Below, piece after piece: positions 6,285 to 10,563 of a DNA stretch of 10,563 nucleotides; positions within the stretch are counted from its first letter, which is position 1; each line of letters starts with the position of its first letter. Origin of the DNA: Chthoniobacterales bacterium (GTDB lineage Bacteria > Verrucomicrobiota > Verrucomicrobiia > Chthoniobacterales > UBA10450); contig JACCTI010000258.1 of NCBI GenBank assembly GCA_013812515.1, positions 1 through 10,563 of the forward strand, given 5' to 3'. The notes beneath the pieces were generated by a model. It was not told the DNA's origin and did no database searches. It saw only the letters and a program-made list of their open reading frames with translations. The position numbers and the translations under genes are program-made.

Positions 6285-7093
6285 GCATCTTTCGCATCTC
6301 GCGGCGCGAGAAGATGCTCGCCCACTTCGCGCCGATCACGGAAAAGCCGGGCACAGATCGGCGCATGCGTGTCGCAGTTTTGCGGGCACGTCGCAGCAGG
6401 AGGATGGGGAACGCGTTCTCTCATCAACAGGCGTTCGACAAGGCGATTGCGACTCTCGTGCAGGCTACTGCGGTCTCCGCTGAGATCGCGGAGTGGTTCC
6501 GAAACGAGAAGCTCATCCCGCAACGCAAGCGCACCTGGAAGAAGACGGCGAAGAACCCCGCCGTCCTCTCGGCCGCGCTCGCGCTCACCGTCATTGCCGG
6601 CGTCCTCATCTTCATTGTGCTGGAGCGAATGAACGAATTTCCGGGTTCCGGCACGGCCCGCAAGATGTTGACGGTCGCGAGTGCGACGCAAAGCGGGCAG
6701 CTTGATCCGGTCGAAACAGAGGCGGGCTCCTTAGGTGATTTCTTTTTGATGAAATACCGTCTCGAGCACTACGAGGTCGCGCCGGAGTTCGCGCGGCTCC
6801 GAACGTCCGCCTGTCGTGTGTTCGACGACGACGAAGGTCACCGCATCGCGCAGATCAGCGTGGCCGAAAAGCAGATGCAGTTCTTCCTTTTTCCCGCCGA
6901 GAGGAATCCCAAGGACGCCAAGCCGCGTAAGTTTCCTGGTTGGAAATACGTTCAGCAGGAGGGCTGGACGGGGGCTCTACGCGTGCGCGATGGCGTCTGT
7001 TTCATGGCGGCACTGCGCGGCGAACAGAAAGATCTGGCACCCTATCTTGCGAGCGCGAATCCGGAGGCTGCCGCGGGGGCTGGCAGGCGTTGA
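6281..7093 (+). CDS. Single-pass membrane protein, candidate anti-sigma partner
   Basis: This 270-residue protein has a basic, cytoplasm-like N-terminal part (1-92, many Arg and Lys), one strong transmembrane helix at about 93-115 (AVLSAALALTVIAGVLIFIV) and a C-terminal domain of about 150 residues that would lie outside the membrane. The topology agrees with the positive-inside rule. The C-terminal domain contains GDFFLMKYRLEHYEV and VCFMAALRG, which I do not recognise from a named family. Its ATG overlaps the stop of the sigma-like gene by four bases. This arrangement, a sigma-like gene followed by a single-pass membrane protein, is the usual one for ECF sigma/anti-sigma pairs, so the role is proposed from context only. 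I chose ATG 6281; an open frame from 6242 would overlap the sigma gene needlessly. Confidence 0.65.
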   Translation: MSIFRISRREKMLAHFAPITEKPGTDRRMRVAVLRARRSRRMGNAFSHQQAFDKAIATLVQATAVSAEIAEWFRNEKLIPQRKRTWKKTAKNPAVLSAALALTVIAGVLIFIVLERMNEFPGSGTARKMLTVASATQSGQLDPVETEAGSLGDFFLMKYRLEHYEVAPEFARLRTSACRVFDDDEGHRIAQISVAEKQMQFFLFPAERNPKDAKPRKFPGWKYVQQEGWTGALRVRDGVCFMAALRGEQKDLAPYLASANPEAAAGAGRR

Positions 7094-7131
7094 CACATCG
7101 CCGGGAGCCGTGGAATTTCGAGCCGCGCAAC

Positions 7132-7203
7132 GCCAGGGTAGCTCAGTGGTAGAGCAGGGGACTCATAAGCCCTTGGTCGGGAGTTCAACTCTCCCCTCTG
7201 GCA
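7132..7203 (+). tRNA. tRNA with CAT anticodon (elongator Met or Ile2)
   Basis: A full cloverleaf is visible. The acceptor stem is GCCAGGG (7132-7138) with CTCTGGC (7196-7202) and one G-T pair. The D stem is GCTC/GAGC with a short 7-base loop. The anticodon loop is CTCATAA (7162-7168) with CAT at 7164-7166. The variable loop is TGGTC. The T arm is GGGAG-TTCAACT-CTCCC, and the discriminator is A at 7203. CCA is not encoded. The anticodon stem has an A-G mismatch at its loop-closing position (7161/7169). CAT may be read as elongator Met or, after lysidine modification, as Ile (AUA). The TTGGTCG after the anticodon stem resembles E. coli tRNA-Ile2, but other Ile2 determinants are not clear. It is not initiator-like. 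Confidence 0.93.
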
Positions 7204-7330
7204 CACTCTCCGATGGCTCGGGCCCGAGAGGCGTGAGCGATCGTCATTCTATTGGGTTCCCTATCATTTTGAACGCTCGTTTTACGCAGCACCCACGCAC
7301 CATTAGGAGTTCGTCCTGCCCCATCGCTCA

Positions 7331-7789
7331 ATGAACGGTCTTGCGTTTGAAGATTTGAAGGTCGGCCAACGTGTGAAGTCGGAGCGGTATCATGTTACGG
7401 AAGAAGCGATCCTGGAGTTTGCGCGTCAATATGACGTGCAGGCATTCCACCTCGATCGCGCAGCGGCGGATGCGAGCCTCTTCGGTGGTCTGGCAGCGAG
7501 CGGCTGGCATACGGCCGCGATCGCGATGCACCTTTTCACGACAGGTCCGATGCGGTTTGAGGATGGCGCGATTGGTCTCGCGGTCGACGAACTTCGCTGG
7601 CCAACTGCGGTCCGGCCGGGTGACGCCATGCGACTGGAGACCGAAATTCTCGAACTGCGACCTTCGCGTTCGAAACCCAGGTTCGGCGTAGTCCGCATTC
7701 GCAATATTTTGCGAAATCAAAAGAACGAGACTGTTCTGAGCTACATCGCCAGTGCCATGGTCCGGCGCCGTTCTGGCGCGGGAAACTAA
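7331..7789 (+). CDS. MaoC-type hot-dog dehydratase
   Basis: The 152-residue protein fits the MaoC/R-hydratase hot-dog family, which hydrates or dehydrates 2-enoyl/3-hydroxyacyl thioesters. Marks are the opening FEDLKVGQRV, the active-site segment FARQYDVQAFHLD with Asp35 and His40 as the candidate catalytic pair, then LFGGLAASGWHTAAIAM (50-66), the hot-dog central helix with the conserved Gly, and DELRWPTAVRPGDAM (86-100). Length is typical of a stand-alone single-domain member. The true acyl substrate is unknown. The start is ATG 7331, 127 bp behind the tRNA in a spacer where I see no other gene. Its TAA (7787-7789) overlaps the TAG of the opposing acyltransferase/ligase gene, so the two transcripts converge with no spacer. 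Confidence 0.88.
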   Translation: MNGLAFEDLKVGQRVKSERYHVTEEAILEFARQYDVQAFHLDRAAADASLFGGLAASGWHTAAIAMHLFTTGPMRFEDGAIGLAVDELRWPTAVRPGDAMRLETEILELRPSRSKPRFGVVRIRNILRNQKNETVLSYIASAMVRRRSGAGN

Positions 7790-9984
7790 GCAGCCGCGGC
7801 AATTTCCTTGCACTTGCCGAGGTCAAGCTTGCCGGAGGCGAGGACCGGAATTACGTCGACGCGCCGAATCGTACGCGGTACCCAGAGATTCGGCACCTCG
7901 GCTTCGCGCAGAGCCGCACGCAATTGCTGCGCATCAATGTCGGTACTTGTGAGCAGGACCAGCGCTTCACCCTTTGCTTCATCAGGCACCCCCATGATGG
8001 CGATGGAGCGTTCCGCCTGTGCATCCAGGCGCAGACCCGACAAAATCTTCTGCTCGATCATTTCGTGCGGCACCATTTCGCCACCGATCTTCGAGAAACG
8101 CGATAGCCGTCCGTCGATGAAGAGAAATCCATCTTCATCAAACCGGCCGAGATCTCCGGTTTTAAACCAGCCACCGTGTAACACTTCGGCTGAACGCACC
8201 GGATCATCCAGATAGCCATCGAAGATATTGGGTCCGCGCACCCAGAGCATTCCGGTTCCATGCAGGCTGCGCTTTTCACCGGTTTCCGGGTCGCGAATCT
8301 CGGCCGCGATCCCGGGCGCCATTTTGCCGGTGGAACCCGGACGGCTTGAAGGTTGAACAAAAACGCCCGCGACCGATGGGATTGGATCGGGAAGATTGAC
8401 GCTGATCACGGGCGAGGTTTCGGTTAACCCATAGCCTTCATAAACTGGTTTCCCAAATCGCTCTTCGAATGCGGTCGCGATGTCGCGCGGCAATTTTTCC
8501 GCCCCAGTGATCACCAGCCGTAGACTGCGCAATTGTTCCGGCTCCGCCTTGCGCAGATATGCGCGGAGGAAAGTAGGCGTCGCGAACATCACAGTCGCTT
8601 TGTAGCGTTCGACGAGGGCGGCATTTTTCGCGGCTTCCAGCGGGCTTGGATAGGTGACGATGCGAACGCCCTCAATGAGTGGATACCAAAGCGTGACTGT
8701 GCAGCCGAAGCTGTGGAAGAACGGCAGCGACGCGAGGATCACTTCGTCCGGACGCGAGTCGAGCAGGACTGCAAATTGCGAGACGTTGCCGAGAATGTTC
8801 CGATGCGTCAGCGCGACTCCTTTTGGCGCGCCGGAGCTGCCACTGGTGAAAAGTAGCAACGCCTCCGCACGATCACCGATCCGCGGCAGTTGCAGCAAAC
8901 GGGAGAGCAATGAGCCAGGCGTGATGAGCGCGAGCATCCACCAGCAGATGATGGCGGGTTTCATCGCGGGTAGCAGCTCATCGAGATAGATCACCTGCTC
9001 GGTCCAGGGAAAATCGGTCACGCGTTTCGCTACCGCGCGCGCCGAGATTGTGGTCGTTAGGCCAGCCTGCTTCTGCGCTGATTCAATCGATTCACGCGCA
9101 CTCGTGAAATTCAGGTTCACCGGGATTCTCCCTGCCAGAACGATCGCGAGATTCGCCACCACACCAGCCTTTCCCGGGGGCAACACCACCCCCACGCGAT
9201 GCTCCCTGCATTGCACTTTCAGATGTCGCGCGAGTGCGGAGGCGACGCCGAGAAGCTTCGCGCGCGAGAGCGTGCTGTGGTCGAAGCCGTCGACGAGCGC
9301 GGTCTGAAATGGCTTTCGCTTCAGCCCGCGAATGCAGGCATTCGCAAGGTGCTCCTGCAGGATCGGCCGCTGGCTGTAGCAAATTTCGCCGAGCTTCAGG
9401 AGTTGCTCACGCACCGCCGCAAGCCTGGCTTCTTCCGCCGCGAGCGGCCGGCCGAAAGCGATCAAAACTCGATAGGGCAACTGCCGTGGCCATTTCGTGA
9501 AGAACCGCCCGCCCTTGAAGGAAAAGAGCGAGCCCCAGAGCTCGTCCATCCAGACGGGCACTACCTGCGCATCGGCCTGGCGCGCGATCAATTCGTAGCC
9601 TCGTTGCAACCGGAGCAAGGCTCCGGAACGCGAGAGCTGTCCTTCCGGAAACAGGCAAACAATCTCTCCCGCACAGATTTTCTCCGCCGCCGCGCGAATC
9701 GCGTCCTTCGCACGCCGTGCGTTAATCGGAATGCAGCCCGCCAGTTTGAGGAAGGGATGCAGGAGGCGGTTCCGGTAATACTCATCATGAATAATGAAGC
9801 GAATCGGACGCGGGCAGGCGATCTGGAGGACAATCGCGTCGATCCACGTGATGTGATTCGGCAGGAGCAGAAAACCGCTCGTCGGCAGGGTGTCGGAGCC
9901 GATCGTTTTGACCCGGTAAATCAGACGTCCAAGCGCGAGGCCGACGAAGTAGAGCGCGCGTTCTGCGAAAGAGGAATGCGCCAT
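7786..9984 (-). CDS. aas: Aas-like acyltransferase / acyl-CoA(ACP) synthetase fusion
   Basis: The 732-residue protein joins two enzymes. Residues about 1-200 are a PlsC-type acyltransferase with the catalytic NHITWIDA (His44, Asp49) and FPEGQLSRSG (112-121). The rest is an adenylate-forming ligase: a P-loop-like LLFTSGSSGAPKG (377-389), YGLTET (518-523), the hinge GDLGRFDEDG (610-619), and Lys719 in ASGKLDLGK as the probable catalytic lysine. This is the domain order of E. coli Aas (719 residues), which activates a free fatty acid on ACP and re-acylates 2-lysophosphatidylethanolamine at the inner membrane. I chose ATG 9984, as a TTG at 10029 would add 15 unlikely residues. It is divergent, 50 bp away, from a Spinster-type MFS gene, which suggests a linked substrate transporter. 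Exact lipid substrate not proven. Confidence 0.85.
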   Translation of the reverse strand: MAHSSFAERALYFVGLALGRLIYRVKTIGSDTLPTSGFLLLPNHITWIDAIVLQIACPRPIRFIIHDEYYRNRLLHPFLKLAGCIPINARRAKDAIRAAAEKICAGEIVCLFPEGQLSRSGALLRLQRGYELIARQADAQVVPVWMDELWGSLFSFKGGRFFTKWPRQLPYRVLIAFGRPLAAEEARLAAVREQLLKLGEICYSQRPILQEHLANACIRGLKRKPFQTALVDGFDHSTLSRAKLLGVASALARHLKVQCREHRVGVVLPPGKAGVVANLAIVLAGRIPVNLNFTSARESIESAQKQAGLTTTISARAVAKRVTDFPWTEQVIYLDELLPAMKPAIICWWMLALITPGSLLSRLLQLPRIGDRAEALLLFTSGSSGAPKGVALTHRNILGNVSQFAVLLDSRPDEVILASLPFFHSFGCTVTLWYPLIEGVRIVTYPSPLEAAKNAALVERYKATVMFATPTFLRAYLRKAEPEQLRSLRLVITGAEKLPRDIATAFEERFGKPVYEGYGLTETSPVISVNLPDPIPSVAGVFVQPSSRPGSTGKMAPGIAAEIRDPETGEKRSLHGTGMLWVRGPNIFDGYLDDPVRSAEVLHGGWFKTGDLGRFDEDGFLFIDGRLSRFSKIGGEMVPHEMIEQKILSGLRLDAQAERSIAIMGVPDEAKGEALVLLTSTDIDAQQLRAALREAEVPNLWVPRTIRRVDVIPVLASGKLDLGKCKEIAAAA

Positions 9985-10034
9985 CTGTTTATGATTTACA
10001 TTCGACGCGACGCCCACTGCAATCGGCAATTCCG
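9985..10034. promoter_or_regulatory. Shared divergent promoter space between aas-like and MFS genes
   Basis: Only 50 bp separate the two divergent start codons (ATG at 9984 on the minus strand, ATG at 10035 on the plus strand). The half next to the aas-like start contains a short AT-rich run (TTTATGATTTACATT, 9988-10002) in otherwise GC-rich DNA. I see no convincing -35/-10 pair or operator. Any promoters here must overlap each other or lie inside the opposing gene, which would couple their expression. Confidence 0.35.
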
Positions 10035-10563
10035 ATGATAGCCGGTCAGACTGAGCGCAAGGCTGGTGCGGGAGCCGCGCTCGTGCTGCTGCTCGCGATC
10101 AACCTCTTCAACTATATCGATCGTCAGGTGCTGGCCGCGGTCGAGCCGGAGATTCGCGAGACGTTTTTTCCGCCTAACGATCCAAACGCGATGGCCACGA
10201 CTGGCCTGCTCGGCACCGCATTCCTCGTTACCTACATGCTTTCAGCGCCGGCGCTCGGTTGGCTGGCCGACCGGTTTTCGCGCTGGATCATCGTTGGCTC
10301 CGCCGTCGTGCTGTGGAGCGTCGCTAGTGGCGGCTCCGGCCTGGCGGCAACATTCGGAATCCTGCTCGTGACGCGCATTTTTGTCGGGATTGGCGAAGGA
10401 GGCTACGGCCCGGCGGCGCCGACGATTCTCGCGGAACTGTTTCCGCTGGAGAAACGCGGACGCATTCTCGCGATCTTTTGCGCCGCGATTCCCGTCGGCA
10501 GCGCTCTCGGCTACGTGCTCGGCGGCGCCGTCGCGGCACATTTCGGCTGGCGTTGGGCGTTCT
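10035..10563 (+). CDS. Spinster-type MFS transporter (partial, C-terminus beyond window)
   Basis: The first 176 residues of a major facilitator are visible; the gene continues past the window edge. Helix 1 ends in LFNYIDRQVLAAV (Asp29, Arg30). Helices 2 and 3 are joined by the MFS motif-A-like GWLADRFSRW (75-84). Helix 4 carries RIFVGIGEGGYGPAAPTIL (Arg114, Glu121), and then comes FPLEKRGRILAIF and AIPVGSALGYVLGG. The NYxDR plus RxxxGxGE combination and the GYGPAAPT run are typical of the Spinster/Spns subfamily. Animal Spns1 exports lysophospholipids from lysosomes and Spns2 exports sphingosine-1-phosphate. Lying divergent from an Aas-like gene, this protein may move lysophospholipids; that is inference. 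The start is ATG 10035, with no Shine-Dalgarno. Confidence 0.85.
   Translation, partial: MIAGQTERKAGAGAALVLLLAINLFNYIDRQVLAAVEPEIRETFFPPNDPNAMATTGLLGTAFLVTYMLSAPALGWLADRFSRWIIVGSAVVLWSVASGGSGLAATFGILLVTRIFVGIGEGGYGPAAPTILAELFPLEKRGRILAIFCAAIPVGSALGYVLGGAVAAHFGWRWAF

Noticed and set aside
6369..6632. Alternative frame inside the membrane-protein gene suggesting a frameshift
   Set aside because: The N-terminal part of 6281-7093 is unusually Arg-rich, so I looked for a shift, but the alternative frame has no better protein character and the main frame runs unbroken into the transmembrane segment.
7217..7228. CTCGGGCCCGAG palindrome behind the tRNA as a terminator
   Set aside because: It is a perfect 12-bp palindrome with no loop of its own and no following T-run; it could be a binding site but nothing supports a specific call.
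6816..7334. Open frame spanning the end of the membrane-protein gene, the tRNA and the spacer
   Set aside because: It reads straight through the tRNA in another frame and shows no family similarity.
9985..10029. TTG-initiated 15-residue extension of the aas-like protein
   Set aside because: PlsC-type N-terminal similarity begins after the ATG at 9984; the extension would consume nearly the whole divergent intergenic space.
9199..10038. Long plus-strand open frame (279 codons) opposite the aas-like gene
   Set aside because: It is the antisense of the acyltransferase domain and start of the ligase; the translation is Arg/Glu-rich low-information sequence with no motif, while the minus strand has complete catalytic motifs.

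Overview
The window is 10.6 kb of moderately GC-rich bacterial DNA, densely coding and mostly on the + strand. The best guess for its source is a soil-type Verrucomicrobiota (Chthoniobacterales/Spartobacteria-like). This is an inference from three things. The lysine-pathway gene is dapL, which is typical of Verrucomicrobia and Chlamydiae among others. A dispersed S23 four-helix-bundle ORF is present. The intergenic spaces carry REP-like hairpins. No rRNA or other decisive phylogenetic marker is present. None of the ten recognised starts has a clear Shine-Dalgarno sequence.

Layout: the tail of an unidentified protein (1-155) abuts an inverted-repeat-bounded S23 element (156-485) whose ORF has lost its C-terminal part. 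Next come a full-length squalene-hopene cyclase (503-2497), whose stop codon lies inside a GTAG hairpin pair (2494-2552), and a Mn-type superoxide dismutase (2602-3210). A second paired-hairpin repeat (3215-3306) precedes an orphan AbiEii-like nucleotidyltransferase (3317-3856). LL-diaminopimelate aminotransferase (3897-5132) follows. Then comes a tightly packed set: a SAM methyltransferase-like gene interrupted by an in-frame TAA (5179-5694, with an intact-looking tail to 5796), a divergent sigma-factor-like protein (5793-6284) and a single-pass membrane protein (6281-7093) that could be its anti-sigma partner. A CAT-anticodon tRNA (7132-7203) and a MaoC-type hot-dog dehydratase (7331-7789) come next. 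The MaoC gene converges, with overlapping stop codons, on a large minus-strand acyltransferase/acyl-CoA(ACP) ligase fusion of the Aas type (7786-9984). Divergent from that, and only 50 bp away, a Spinster-type MFS transporter begins (10035) and runs off the window.

Functional themes are membrane lipid (hopanoid synthesis, probable lysophospholipid re-acylation with a dedicated transporter, MaoC chemistry), cell-wall and lysine precursor supply (DapL), oxidative defence (SodA) and a small sigma/membrane-partner regulatory unit. The points most worth following are the Aas-like enzyme beside a Spinster transporter, the nonsense-interrupted methyltransferase that keeps a coupled downstream start, the S23 ORF inside inverted repeats outside any rRNA, and the two hairpin-pair repeats.
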